A stretch of DNA of 64,000 nucleotides from Acidobacteriota bacterium. Lineage in GTDB: Bacteria; Acidobacteriota; Blastocatellia; RBC074. Shown piece by piece: positions 19,062-29,000 of the stretch (position 1 is its first letter; each line of letters begins with the position of its first letter). A program made the translations under genes and the position numbers. A model generated the notes under the pieces. It was not told the origin of the DNA, did not search any database, and saw nothing but the letters and a program-made list of their open reading frames with translations. The stretch covers positions 379,953 through 443,952 of the forward strand of contig JADJLO010000038.1 of NCBI GenBank assembly GCA_016710075.1, in the 5' to 3' direction.

Positions 19062-21162
19062 ATCCAGAAGATTTCGTCACACTCGTCACATCGACAAATG
19101 CCAGCCCCGCATCAAGCGTGTCCGCTATCGACACATTGTTCATGACGCCTTCCGGCACCGTCACACGCAACTGATAGGTCAGCAGCTCGCCGATCACGGC
19201 CTGCGTCGTCTTGTTCGGATTGGATGGATTACTCAAAGTGTAATCGATCTCGGTTCCGGCCAGCACCTTGGCGCTGAGCGGATCGGCGATCGTAACGCTC
19301 GCCGTATCCGTCAGATCCGATGCCGCCGTCAATGGCGTAAAGTTCGGCCCGCCCTCGATCGCCGCATAATTGGTCAGAGTCGCAGTGTTGGTCAGCGTCT
19401 GTCTGGGCGTCACCGTCAAATCATTCGTCACCGTGTAGGTGATGATCGCGATATTCGTTCCCGTGGCGCTCGGCACGCCAAGGGCATTCTGTCCCTGACC
19501 AAGCGCGCCCTGATTCGGGCCCGGATCGGTCAGTGTGATGCTTCCCGGAAACCCGCCTGAAAACGCGAGCGGTGTGCCTGCGCCGTCGTTGACGCAGATG
19601 CTGCCTGGAACGAGGGTCGTTCCCGCGGGAATCGTATCGCTCAAACTTACGTCAAATGCGCCTTTCGAACTGCTCCCAAGATTCTCTATGACGACGGCGT
19701 ATGTCACCTGGTCGGCCGCATCCACATTGCTCACATTCGCATTGAATGCGCTTCCGATGGTCGAAGAAGTAACAGGCAGCCCGGTTCCACCGAGCCTTCC
19801 CGAACACACTCCTGCCGGATTCACCGTCACGTTGGCAGGCAGAACCGGGGCCGGTAAGAGCAACCCGTTTGAATTATTGGTTGCGACCACGCCTTTTTTG
19901 ACACGCAGACGCGGTCCGGCCGTCTCCAGCGGAAGTATCCCGACGCCGAGTATCGATTGTCCCGCTGTATTTTTTGCAATCGTGTTCACCTGATTGGTGA
20001 ACATCAGCGGATCGACGAATGGATCCCCCTGCGCCGTCAGCGTGAAGAGAATGTCAATCACCGTCGGCGTGTTGGTGGGATCGCTCTTGTCCGGAAAACT
20101 GAATGTGATCTGATTATTGAAGAGACTGTTGCTGATCGTTATCCCGGGCACATCCACCAGCGGAGCTCCGCTGTTGGCCGGGCCAAACTGGGCGTTGCCC
20201 GTCGCGGGAATCCCGGTGTTGATATTATTGAAAGACAGATTTGTCAGCGTCTCCGCTTCGTAGGTCGGCAGCGGCAGCGTATCGGTGATCTTGACCGACT
20301 TGTAATCCCCTGTCGGGATATTGTAGCGCAGCCGGAAGGTGACCAGGTCCCCGGGCATAATCCTCAGCGGATTCGGCAGCGACAGGCTCCCGTTGACCGC
20401 GTAGATCGACTTGATAATCTGTGGCACTTCCAGACCCAGCGAGACACCGCTATCGTGAGGTACTGTTCCGGTTGAAATAGAGTTGATATTGTTGTTCGAA
20501 ACTACACCTCCGGTTAAAGAGGCTCCGTTATCGATACTGTCCCCGGTGACCAGCGGCCCCATCGGGGGCGCTTTATACAAATCGCGCACCGTGGCTTTGA
20601 AGGTGATCGTTCCCTGTGCAGGCCCTGCGTCAGGCGTAATCGACCTGCCGCCCTGCAGCGTTCCATCCGCCGCTCCCAGCGCAATCATCGCCTGCGAAAC
20701 GTCAAATGTAATCCTCGTCTTCCCGACCGACGGCGCATCGTTCACCACAGTATAATAAGCAGCCGGAATCCCTCCGGTGACATTTCCAGCCCGGTCCGTC
20801 ACATTCAGCACCGGCGTAAAACTCGACAGGAAATCCTGCCCGTCGCTCATGACGTCGACTATCACCAGATCCCTGACTGTAAAGTAATCCGATACCTGGA
20901 AGAGCAGCGTGTAGGTCAGTTCATCGCCCGGGCTCGTCGGCGGCGTGGGATTGATCACCGATTTCGTCACTTCCAGCGAGCGGTTGGTAATGGTCACCAC
21001 ACCCGAGTTTCCGCTCACCGTAACGGGACCGCCGCTGATCCGATCTCGCGGATCTATTGGAAGCCATGTTCCCGTCGCCGTTGCCTGATTGTCCGTCGTT
21101 GAGCCCGCTCCGCTGTGCCGGATCGATGATCGGATTTCCGCTTGAATCATTTTTCGGGACAT
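18856..21162 (-). CDS. Giant gene 1, N-proximal fragment
   Basis: This 768-residue frame continues the N-terminal piece. True sequence starts about RHSGAGSTTDNQATATGTW near 21120 and ends about DVTSVTKSS near 19065, where the product resumes in the next frame as VNYSNPITIGPASP. It holds about four divergent isopeptide/DUF11-like modules, for example RSLEVTKSVINPTPPTSPG, VPQIIKSIYAVNGSL and LRVKKGVVATNNSNG. These are longer and less regular than the downstream repeats. Confidence 0.75.
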   Translation of the reverse strand: MSRKMIQAEIRSSIRHSGAGSTTDNQATATGTWLPIDPRDRISGGPVTVSGNSGVVTITNRSLEVTKSVINPTPPTSPGDELTYTLLFQVSDYFTVRDLVIVDVMSDGQDFLSSFTPVLNVTDRAGNVTGGIPAAYYTVVNDAPSVGKTRITFDVSQAMIALGAADGTLQGGRSITPDAGPAQGTITFKATVRDLYKAPPMGPLVTGDSIDNGASLTGGVVSNNNINSISTGTVPHDSGVSLGLEVPQIIKSIYAVNGSLSLPNPLRIMPGDLVTFRLRYNIPTGDYKSVKITDTLPLPTYEAETLTNLSFNNINTGIPATGNAQFGPANSGAPLVDVPGITISNSLFNNQITFSFPDKSDPTNTPTVIDILFTLTAQGDPFVDPLMFTNQVNTIAKNTAGQSILGVGILPLETAGPRLRVKKGVVATNNSNGLLLPAPVLPANVTVNPAGVCSGRLGGTGLPVTSSTIGSAFNANVSNVDAADQVTYAVVIENLGSSSKGAFDVSLSDTIPAGTTLVPGSICVNDGAGTPLAFSGGFPGSITLTDPGPNQGALGQGQNALGVPSATGTNIAIITYTVTNDLTVTPRQTLTNTATLTNYAAIEGGPNFTPLTAASDLTDTASVTIADPLSAKVLAGTEIDYTLSNPSNPNKTTQAVIGELLTYQLRVTVPEGVMNNVSIADTLDAGLAFVDVTSVTKSSGCELQQSDNDRSGQSEPESGGRRQRDKRDIQPRHSDELQHQQCRGRDDHDHIPGGGAQYRHQSGRAVEE

Positions 21163-22183
21163 AAAAATTGACAGTTATCGGGACTCCGGAAGCCGGTACA
21201 CTGATTTTCAGCAGATTGTTCGGCGGCGTAACGACAGATCCGATAGCGGGCTGCGAGATGACGCTTATCCCTGCTCCGCTCACTCCCTGGTAGACAATCC
21301 TGTTCGGCAGCACGTCCTCGATGACGATATTGGTCGCCGTCAGCCCCGCCGGCATGTTGGCCGTGATCGTGTATGTTCGCGGATAATTCGGGCCGGTTAC
21401 CTGGCTGCTCGGCGATCCGCTGTGAGTTTTGGTTACAGAGAAGAGCGATGGCGCGACATTCTGTGTCACGCGGATACTTTCCGACGGCATGCTTCCCGTC
21501 GGCATATCACCATAAATAAACCCTGCCGATGCGCTGATCGGCAATGGAGTCCCCACATCCGCGAGGTTGCTCATCGTGGCATTGATCACCACGGACTCAA
21601 GCGGCTGCCCTGCCGTCACGCTTCCGAACGGCAACTGCAGGCTGATGAACTGGCTCGGCCGGCCGGTCGAGGTCACCGGACAACTGACCATCAACCCTGT
21701 CAGCGGCGAGACCACCGTTCCCCCGGAAGGACACGAAATTATCGTCGGCGTCAGCGGCACTCCCAGGTATGTCGCACTGGAAAAATTATATCCGTCATCA
21801 GTCCCACCCGAAGTGCCGTCAGCTCCACCTGAAGGCATGAAAACATTAATGTAAGGACCATACCCCGTGAATCCACTGATGTTCGAGAACTGCACACTGA
21901 AACTGAACGGCTGTCCCAACGGAACCGAACCAGGAGCACTGACGGTCGCCGTTGCATTGGCTGTCCCGAAAAATGCCACGGAGTTGGCGTTCACAGCATC
22001 CCCGGCGAACCGGCTCTCCATGCCCCTGTTTTCGCCCCTGTTTTCATTGATGTTTCTTTCTTCGGCAGAAGCAAATAGCCCTGTGGCAATGTATGCTCCA
22101 ATCAACAATGGCAAGAGTACCGCAAGGATTTGTGTGCGGGTGATTTGGAGATTGGTGAGTAATCCCCTTTTGATTCTGAACAT
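20921..22183 (-). CDS. Giant gene 1, N-terminal fragment with signal sequence
   Basis: The start ATG at 22183 has AAGGA eight bases upstream and gives MFRIKRGLLTNLQITRTQIL, followed by AVLLPLLIGAYIATGLFASA, a basic then hydrophobic export signal. A TTG at 22198 would extend it by five residues and is less likely. The next about 330 residues are two beta-rich modules (NATATVSAPGSVPLGQPFSF, PSLFSVTKTHSGSPSSQV). The frame is true up to about PKNDSSGNPIIDPA near 21120, after which the reading shifts to the next fragment; the remaining codons to 20921 are out of frame. Confidence 0.8.
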   Translation of the reverse strand: MFRIKRGLLTNLQITRTQILAVLLPLLIGAYIATGLFASAEERNINENRGENRGMESRFAGDAVNANSVAFFGTANATATVSAPGSVPLGQPFSFSVQFSNISGFTGYGPYINVFMPSGGADGTSGGTDDGYNFSSATYLGVPLTPTIISCPSGGTVVSPLTGLMVSCPVTSTGRPSQFISLQLPFGSVTAGQPLESVVINATMSNLADVGTPLPISASAGFIYGDMPTGSMPSESIRVTQNVAPSLFSVTKTHSGSPSSQVTGPNYPRTYTITANMPAGLTATNIVIEDVLPNRIVYQGVSGAGISVISQPAIGSVVTPPNNLLKISVPASGVPITVNFYVPKNDSSGNPIIDPAQRSGLNDGQSGNGDGNMASNRSARSDQRRSRYGERKLGCGDHYQPLAGSDEIGDQSHAADEPGR

Positions 22184-22443
22184 GATGTTTTCCTTCAAAT
22201 CTTTCTATCGATCGAAGGAAAGCAACGATTCAATTCGACTGAGTCAGGCTGAGGACGATAACGTCCATTTTAAATTTAGTCATTAAAATCGCAATTTTGA
22301 CAACACTTCCCCCTGGCTCACTCGAACTCGAAACCAATGGCCTCGTCTCCGTGATGGGCAGGTTCAGCGTTTTCTCAGCGATATCATTAAAAGCAATTTA
22401 AACTTTTGCAGGCACCTTCTTGAGTCATTCCGTACTGTTAGAT

Positions 22444-22477
22444 ACCGGAGTCTCGGGGCGTGAGACTGGTCTCCGGT
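22444..22477. repeat. Nested hairpin upstream of giant gene 1
   Basis: ACCGGAG (22444-22450) pairs with CTCCGGT (22471-22477), and inside it GTCTC (22450-22454) pairs with GAGAC (22462-22466). It lies about 260 bp before the start codon of giant gene 1. It is a possible structured leader or regulatory element with no family match that I know. Confidence 0.5.
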
Positions 22478-23015
22478 TACGGGCCCTGGATGATTTCCCC
22501 TTCAACGGCTGATCTTTGTCTCAGCCAGAATCGGATCCATCACCCCTCAAGATACTTTTCGATTTTGCTCAAACTTAATCACCACTCTAAATTTCCGATC
22601 TCAGTACAATCGAATCGTTTACCTTCCTTTTTTTTATTGGGCAACGATTTTTTATCTAAATTGGGCAACGTGTGTTTTTTTCAATTCAACACGTACTGAT
22701 TAACGGGGTTTGCTTATATATCGAATCGGAGATTATCTTTCGGCTGTAAATCAGGAATCGCAGTATAAGTCAATAATTAATTTCTACTACCATTCCAGAG
22801 ATTGTGGGTTAACGCCGTCAGGTCGCTTGGGCATATTCCAGCTTTTGAGGTTCTTTAAACTTAGAATCATTTTTGCAAGTAGTGTGGCATTGCAAAAAGC
22901 AAGTGACGCTTATTGATACACGTCAATCTTGCGACCTCAAAAGCAGGTAAAAATTACACCATTCAAACGTTCCTGTCAATTGTAATTTGCTTCAAAAGCA
23001 AACTTTAATAAACAC

Positions 23016-23056
23016 TGCAAGGTAAAGTCCTTATGGACTTTGGGGATACCTTTGCA
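23016..23056. repeat. Two-tier hairpin in the giant-gene gap
   Basis: TGCAAGGTA (23016-23024) pairs with TACCTTTGCA (23047-23056) with one bulge. Inside it AAGTCC (23025-23030) pairs with GGACTT (23035-23040) over a TTAT loop. The shape resembles a small structured RNA, but the function is unknown. Confidence 0.5.
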
Positions 23057-23117
23057 AGGGGCTTGAGATACCGCTTTAGCATTAAAGGTTGTATGGTTAA
23101 CAGGGTTAAGCCGCATT

Positions 23118-23162
23118 AAATCAAATCAAGATCTGAAATAGTTGAGGACCTTGATTTGATTT
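23118..23162. repeat. 13-bp perfect inverted repeat in the giant-gene gap
   Basis: AAATCAAATCAAG (23118-23130) pairs perfectly with CTTGATTTGATTT (23150-23162) around a 19-nt loop. On the plus strand it is followed by a short T-run, but no plus-strand gene ends nearby. Confidence 0.5.
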
Positions 23163-23304
23163 TTAAAATCTTAAACTCAAAGGCACTTCTACTCTACTTC
23201 CACTCAGACCGCATCGTACAGAAATCCCTTTTTTGATTTTAATTCGCCTGAAAACCCTCATACACTTGTACCACCGTGTAGCGTACTCAATGCGATTCTA
23301 TGGA

Positions 23305-23339
23305 CAAAAAAATGCCGGGGAGTTGCGGGCTCCCCGGCA
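23305..23339 (-). terminator. Rho-independent terminator of giant gene 2
   Basis: TGCCGGGGAG (23313-23322) pairs with CTCCCCGGCA (23330-23339) over the loop TTGCGGG, followed on the minus strand by eight T (A-run 23305-23312). The stem and loop are the same as in the terminator after giant gene 1, so the terminator belongs to the duplicated 3' cassette. Confidence 0.85.
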
Positions 23340-23389
23340 TTCGAAGTTAGTTACAGGATGGACAGCCTGCGACTAACAGTCAAGATTAA

Positions 23390-23722
23390 CTAGTTACTAC
23401 AAGTTGGAATATAGACCGGCACCGTCACCCTGGCTGCATCGGTAAGGGTCAGACTATGCATATTATGACCCTGGTTGAATGCGCCCGGATTTGATGTCGT
23501 ATTCGGGTTGTAGTTGATGGTTGCACCGAACAGGGCCCTGTCATCCAGTGACCAGAGTTTGATCCAGCCTGTTCTGCCGGCCGGGATGGCCCTGCTGAAC
23601 TGGTTGGTCAGTCTCGGGAAGGTATTTGAGAAGCGTATTCTTGTACTGACAGAAGGGCAGATTGGCGGTGAAGCTGTATCCGACCTCCTGATCGTCAAAT
23701 ACCAGACCGGCGACATTACCAA
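23390..23722 (-). CDS. Giant gene 2, last C-terminal fragment
   Basis: True sequence begins about RLTNQFSRAIPAGRTGWIKL and runs to the stop after VPVYIPTCSN. It matches residue for residue the end of giant protein 1 (NRVIPASRTGWMKLWRVDDG ... VPVFVPTCN). A frameshift near 23630 separates it from the fragment upstream. Confidence 0.75.
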   Translation of the reverse strand: MVMSPVWYLTIRRSDTASPPICPSVSTRIRFSNTFPRLTNQFSRAIPAGRTGWIKLWSLDDRALFGATINYNPNTTSNPGAFNQGHNMHSLTLTDAARVTVPVYIPTCSN

Positions 23723-23774
23723 TCTGGGCGCCTGAGGCGGCCAGATTACCGGCGACTCGGTTGAGGATCATCAT
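23541..23774 (-). CDS. Giant gene 2, C-terminal domain middle fragment
   Basis: The frame carries MMILNRVAGNLAASGAQIGN and VAGLVFDDQEVGYSFTANL, aligning to the same part of giant protein 1 (MLVLNRVGGNFMTSAAQIGN). Frameshifts near 23785 and 23630 bound it; codons past about NTLLKYLP are out of frame. It is not an independent gene. Confidence 0.7.
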   Translation of the reverse strand: MMILNRVAGNLAASGAQIGNVAGLVFDDQEVGYSFTANLPFCQYKNTLLKYLPETDQPVQQGHPGRQNRLDQTLVTG

Positions 23775-26092
23775 AGTCGAGTTGCCGTCACCGATGCCTG
23801 GATATTATCCGCAGCAACGGCTCTGGGCAGACGGTTGTAATTCATACCGTCGAACTTGAGATCGACAAGAGTTGCATTCGGATCGGTTCCAGCCGGGAAC
23901 ATCATCAGGGCCTGGATCGCCTCGGCGCCGAGATTTGCCGCGTGACCCGATGTGAACTTCACATACGCGTCACCGATGAGGCAGTTGTAAGCTCTCGGCA
24001 GGCCCGTTGCGCAATCCACAGCCACGCCCATGATGTAGCCGGTGTTGCCCGGGTCGAGATCGGATGCAAGGAATGTCGTCGTCTGATTCGGAGTCAGGCA
24101 GACGAACATATCGAGCACCGAGCAGGTGGCCCCGTCAACCAGGAAGAGGTGAACACACACATTCTCGGTGGTCGAGACATTGGTCATGTTGATGCGCGTG
24201 TTCTGTTTGTTCGGATTTGCGGCATCCGAAGTGTAGATCGGGTAGAAGAGAACCGATCCGCCCTGGATGTCGCTGACTTCGCTGGCGGCCGGATAAGCCG
24301 TCTGCGGGTTGGTCCCCGGCGCAACTATGAAGGTTGCTGCCGTGGCGGTGTTATTGGCAAGGTTCGGATCCGCCAGACAGTTGGTCGTCGAGATCGTCGC
24401 CGAGTTGATCACCGTGACAATCGGATGCTTGATCGGTACCACCGCCTTGAGCGTGATCACGCCCGAGGTCGGGAAGTTCGTCGCGCACTGATTGGCCGCT
24501 CCCAGCGGATTCTTCAGAGTGAACTTGACTGTTGTCACTCCGTTGAGTGTGGTCGCTGTCACTGTCACATCATTGACCGTGTATGGCGCGGCTATCGACC
24601 AGCTGTCAAGGGTGAAGCCCTTGGGCAGCGTGTCCACTATCATCACGCCCGCTGCGTTCGACGGACCCGCGTTGCTGAAGCTCAGCGTGTAGCTCACGAT
24701 CGACTGTTGATTCGTCGTGCTGTACTGAGCGCTTGACGGGCCGCTCTTGGCCAGCGACAGGTCTGACTGGGCCTTGACCGTCGTCGTCGCCGTCGCCGTG
24801 TTGTTGCTGGTCACCGGGTCGACATCCCACACGATTCCAGTGTTCGGATTCGGGACCGGTATCCGCGGTGTGTAGCTGACCGTGGCCGTGTTCGAGAGCA
24901 CCGTGTCGCAGGCGACATCGGGGCAGACTCTGACCGTGATCGTCAGCGTGCGCTTGACTCCGGGGCCTGTCAGACCCGGCCAGGTGTACTTGACCGTTCC
25001 GTTGGCTCCGACTGCCGGGTTGGTTCCGGCCGCCACTCCACCCGTTGATGGCGTGGCGGTGAGGAAGACTGTTCCCGGCGGCAGCGGATCGGTGATCATC
25101 ACGTCCTGAGCGCAGCTCGGGCCGTTGTTGACCGCCTCTATGGTGTAGGTCAGCGTGTTGCCGGCGATCACCGGATCGGGATCGTCAACCTTGGTGATCG
25201 CCAGATCGGGTCTGGCTATCACGTTGACTGTGTCCGTTCCGACGTTGCGCGGCGCTGCGGGCAGGTTCGACATCGAGGTCGCCGTTGCGACGTTCGTGTA
25301 GGCTCCCGGGGCGGTGCAGCTGTCGACTGCAACCGTCAGCTGGACCGTGATGAAATCATTCGGAGCCAGCGAGTATCCGGGCTGCATCGAACCCACGCAG
25401 GTGACGGTCGTCGTTCCGGTGCAGGTCACTGCCGGTGGCATTCCCGGGAGCGCCGCCGGGTAGAGCACCTGGGCCGAGACGAAGGTCTGTCCGGCCGGGA
25501 GCTGATCGACTATCTGGAACATCTGGGCCGTTGACGGGCCGAAGTTCTGCACCTTGACGGTGTAGACAAGGTTGGTTCCCGCAACAACCGGATCAGGCGT
25601 ATGGGTCTTGGTCGTCACCAGGTCTGAGACCGGCTGGACCGGTGTGGTCAGCTGCGTGGCCGCGCCCACCGGCTGATTGAAGCCGTTGACCGTGCCGCGA
25701 GCTGTGGCGTTGTTGACCAGATTGACCTTCGTCGCCGGATCGATCCTGACGACGATGTCAATCGAGGCAGTGTTATCGGTGACACCCGGCTGAGCCGCAG
25801 GCAGGAGCGGAGCATTACAAGTTACCGCGCCGCCCGTGTTGAAACAGGTGAATGTCGCGTTGCCACCCGACTGGTTGGCCGAGACGTAGGTCACGTTCGA
25901 CGGCAGAGTATCGGACACCTGCACGTTGACGATGTCGCTCGGGCCGTTGTTGGTGACAAGCAGGCGGTAGGTCAACTGCGTGCCCGGCAGGACTGCCGTG
26001 CCCGTGTTGGCCACGCCCGGTACCGCCAGCGTGCCGGTTGGTGATGTTGCACCGACCGGACCCGTCTGGTTCGGATTACTAGCCACAGTCAC
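23771..26092 (-). CDS. Giant gene 2, DUF11 modules and start of C-terminal domain
   Basis: This 773-residue frame holds the module beginning VVQSAVT (entered from a frameshift near 26125), then SDLVTTKTHTPDPVVAG, PDLAITKVDDPDPVIAG and SDLSLAKSGPSSAQYS, then the shared terminal domain up to PRAVAADNIQ. It includes the module segment (VQNFGPSTAQMFQIVDQLPA and following) that is deleted in giant gene 1. DNA identity to giant gene 1 is very high over about 24268-25340. Confidence 0.8.
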   Translation of the reverse strand: MTVASNPNQTGPVGATSPTGTLAVPGVANTGTAVLPGTQLTYRLLVTNNGPSDIVNVQVSDTLPSNVTYVSANQSGGNATFTCFNTGGAVTCNAPLLPAAQPGVTDNTASIDIVVRIDPATKVNLVNNATARGTVNGFNQPVGAATQLTTPVQPVSDLVTTKTHTPDPVVAGTNLVYTVKVQNFGPSTAQMFQIVDQLPAGQTFVSAQVLYPAALPGMPPAVTCTGTTTVTCVGSMQPGYSLAPNDFITVQLTVAVDSCTAPGAYTNVATATSMSNLPAAPRNVGTDTVNVIARPDLAITKVDDPDPVIAGNTLTYTIEAVNNGPSCAQDVMITDPLPPGTVFLTATPSTGGVAAGTNPAVGANGTVKYTWPGLTGPGVKRTLTITVRVCPDVACDTVLSNTATVSYTPRIPVPNPNTGIVWDVDPVTSNNTATATTTVKAQSDLSLAKSGPSSAQYSTTNQQSIVSYTLSFSNAGPSNAAGVMIVDTLPKGFTLDSWSIAAPYTVNDVTVTATTLNGVTTVKFTLKNPLGAANQCATNFPTSGVITLKAVVPIKHPIVTVINSATISTTNCLADPNLANNTATAATFIVAPGTNPQTAYPAASEVSDIQGGSVLFYPIYTSDAANPNKQNTRINMTNVSTTENVCVHLFLVDGATCSVLDMFVCLTPNQTTTFLASDLDPGNTGYIMGVAVDCATGLPRAYNCLIGDAYVKFTSGHAANLGAEAIQALMMFPAGTDPNATLVDLKFDGMNYNRLPRAVAADNIQASVTATRL

Positions 26093-29000
26093 CGCCGACT
26101 GGACAACCTTGGTGATCGACAGGAGCGAAACCTGAAATCACAGGGGTTGAGGTCGTCAGCGAGGTGTTGTTGCCCGAGTTCGGATCTGATGTGCCCGGAA
26201 TCGAACCGTTCGGCGCTGAAGCGATGTTGGCTCCGTTGCCGATGATCGTTCCGCCGGTCACCGACGCATTGACCGTGACGTCGAAGATCAGTTGTCCGGT
26301 CACCTGAGCCGGCAGAACGCCGTCAGCAAGTGTCGGGTTGAGACCTGTGTTGCCCATCGGCATACAGGTGATCTTGTTGGTGACTGCGTCGAGTGAGCAG
26401 ACCACCTTGACCGCGTTTCCGCCGGTGTAGACGCCACGCGTCGCGAGTACCGTGATCGGGAACTGTCCGGCCACCGCCGCAGTATTGCCCGGCACGTTGT
26501 CAGTGATCTTGACATTGACCGCATCGGACGGACCGGCATTGCCGAAGGTGATCGTGTAGCGGATGTTTTCACCCGCTCTGACCGCCGGCGGATTGCTGCC
26601 GGGCACCGGTGAGACCGGAGCGGCAGTCTTGCCGACCGTCAGGTCTGCGCTGGTGCGAACCACCGTCGCCGCTGCGCACGATTCGTTGTTGCCGCTGGCC
26701 GGATCGAACTCCGGTGCGGTAACGCTGACATTCGCGCAGTTGACGATATTGGTGCCATCCTGCAGGTTCGATGCTGTCTGAACCTTGAGGATGATCGTCA
26801 GGACGCTTCCGATGGGGAAGTTGCCTGGCGTACCGGCCGCATTGAGGCAGGTCACCTTGTTGTTAATCGAGTCGTAACTGCAGGTGAAGCCACCCGGTCC
26901 GGCAATTGTCAGATTGGGCGCAGTCATCGGCATTACAGGTGTCACACCGGCAGGGAGCGTATCCATCACCATCAGGGTTCCGGGCTGCGCGCCGCCAAGG
27001 ACGTCGCTCGGCCCCATGTTGTTGATGGTGATCTTGTAATCCATCCGCTGTCCGGCGATCACTTCGGAAGGAGCTTCCTTCTTCAGTTTCAGGTCGGACT
27101 CGTGGACAACTGTTGTGTTGTTGGTCGATGAGGCCGTGTCGTTGTTCGGATTGCCGTCTCCATCGGTCCAGGTCACCGTCGCTGTATTGGCCAGCACGGT
27201 GTTGGCAGGAACGCTGGAGTTGACCTTGGCCACGACCGTGATGTTTGCGGTCGCGCCTGCAGGCATGACGCCGCCCGGTGTCGCGTTGCAGGTGATGGTT
27301 CTCGGGCCCGCCGAGTATGAGCAGGCTCCCGCGGCCGAGAAGACTCCCGTCCCCGTAACCGAGGTAAAGGTCAGCCCTGTCGGCAGCGGATCGACAACCT
27401 TGACGGTCTGTGCATCTGACGGACCGTTGCTGGTCACCGTGATCGTGTAGGTCAGGTCCTTGCCGGCTACGACCGGGTCGGGATTGCTGGTCTTGACGAT
27501 GGTGATGTCCGCATCGGTCTGCACCTGGGTTGTCGCCTGAGGCGAGGTGTTGTTGGTTGAATTCGGATCCGGAGTCGTCGAGGCGACGGTCGCCGTGTTC
27601 CTTAGTATCGTGCCGTTCGGCACACTGGCATTGACCTGGGCCTTGATCGTGATCGTCGTCGAGGCGTTGGCAGCCAGGATGGCCTTGTTGCACGTCACCG
27701 TGTTGTTGGAGTTGCTGCAGATGAAGCCCGCATCACTGCTCGAAGCAGAGATGTAGGTAGTTCCAGCAGGCAGCGCGTCGGTAACCACGACATTCTTCGC
27801 ATCCGACGGACCTGCATTGTTAACCACCAGCGTGTAGGTCAGGACGTTGCCTGCTATCACCGGATCGGGCGTATCCGTCTTCGTCACTGAGAGATCGGCG
27901 CTGCCGGTGACCAGTGTCGAGGTCGGCTGCTGGGTGTTGTTGGCCGTGTTCGGATCAGGCGTAGCGTTCGGGCCAGTGGAAGCTATACTCGCTCCGTTGG
28001 CGACGAGCGAGCCTTGCGGCACATTCGCCGGCACTCTCACCTGGAAGCTGATCGTGCCGCCCCTGCCCGCAGGCAGGACTCCCGCTGCATTTGATCCGCC
28101 GAACTGAGCCTGGTTGGCCAGCGGCGCACAAATGAGCTGCCCGCCCGCTACCAATGACTGACCGTTACAAGTCAGGCCTGGGGCAGTAATTGTTCCCACC
28201 GGAATCAGGTTGGCCGGAATCGTGTCGTCGATGACGACGGCAACGGCATCCGATGCGCCCGAGTTCAGATAGGTGATCGTGTAGGTGATGATCGAGTTGA
28301 CGTCACCGGCCACGACAGATTGCGGATTGGCCGTCTTGGTCAACTGCAGATCCGCGTTCGGACCTACGGCTGTCTTGACCGCCGCCGAGTTGTTGGTCAG
28401 GTTCGGATCGAGAGCCGGGTCGCTGGCAGCAACAGTCGCTGTGTTGGTGATGAAGCCAACAGGCGTGCCCGGATTAACCGTCACGGTGTAGGTCAGCGTC
28501 GCCTTCTCACCCGGCGCCATCGCCGCCGAGTTGGTGCAGCCCGACGCGCCGTTGAGATTCGCCAGAGTGCAGCCAGCGAACGGTCCGCTGCCGACAACAG
28601 AGACATTGGTCGTATTGGCCGGAACTGCATCCTTGACCACTACTTCGCCGATGTTCGCTGTACTCGGGCCGTTGTTGGTGACCATGATCAAGTAGATGAT
28701 CTGGTTGCCCGACACGACCGCCTGTGGCGAATCGCTCTTGGTGATTGCCAGATCCGTCAGCCGGTTGACGGACGTTTGCGCGTTCGCCGTTGTGCTGTCG
28801 GGCTGGTTGTTCGGATCGCTGTCGGTCCAATTGACCGTCGCCGTGTTGCTGATCGTATTGCTGCCGGCCGGCGCGTTCGGATTGACACGGACGATAACCG
28901 TCAGTGTCGCCGTTTCGCCGTTCGCCATCTGGCTTGGCGTGCAGGTGACCTGACCGCCTGCAAACGAGCAGTTGGCCAGGATGCCGCTGCCTGAGAGCGA

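Larger units (their letters stand above)
4750..22183 (-). other. Giant gene 1 locus: DUF11-repeat surface protein, interrupted
   Basis: One gene of about 17.4 kb (about 5,800 residues if repaired) covers this interval but is split into six open frames listed separately. Reading continuity across each break, with module sequences resuming in another frame, shows it was one reading frame. It starts at the ATG at 22183 (AAGGA eight bases upstream) with a signal or membrane-anchor segment, has about 35-40 DUF11-like modules, and ends with a C-terminal domain of about 310 residues shared with giant gene 2. DUF11 modules are extracellular beta-sandwich repeats, so a long cell-surface or secreted fibre is likely. 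No LPXTG or known sorting domain is visible. Confidence 0.8.
22288..23304. other. 1.1-kb AT-rich gap between the two giant genes with several hairpins
   Basis: No gene is supported between the start of giant gene 1 and the end of giant gene 2. The gap is clearly richer in A and T than its surroundings. It contains at least four strong inverted repeats (22444-22477, 22986-23002, 23016-23056, 23118-23162) and a repeated GGGCAACG at 22638 and 22663. Any promoter of giant gene 1 must lie here, but I cannot place -35 and -10 boxes with confidence. Confidence 0.6.

Noticed and set aside
22288..23304. A known riboswitch or tRNA in the AT-rich gap
   Set aside because: Hairpins are present, but I could not match any consensus core or a cloverleaf.
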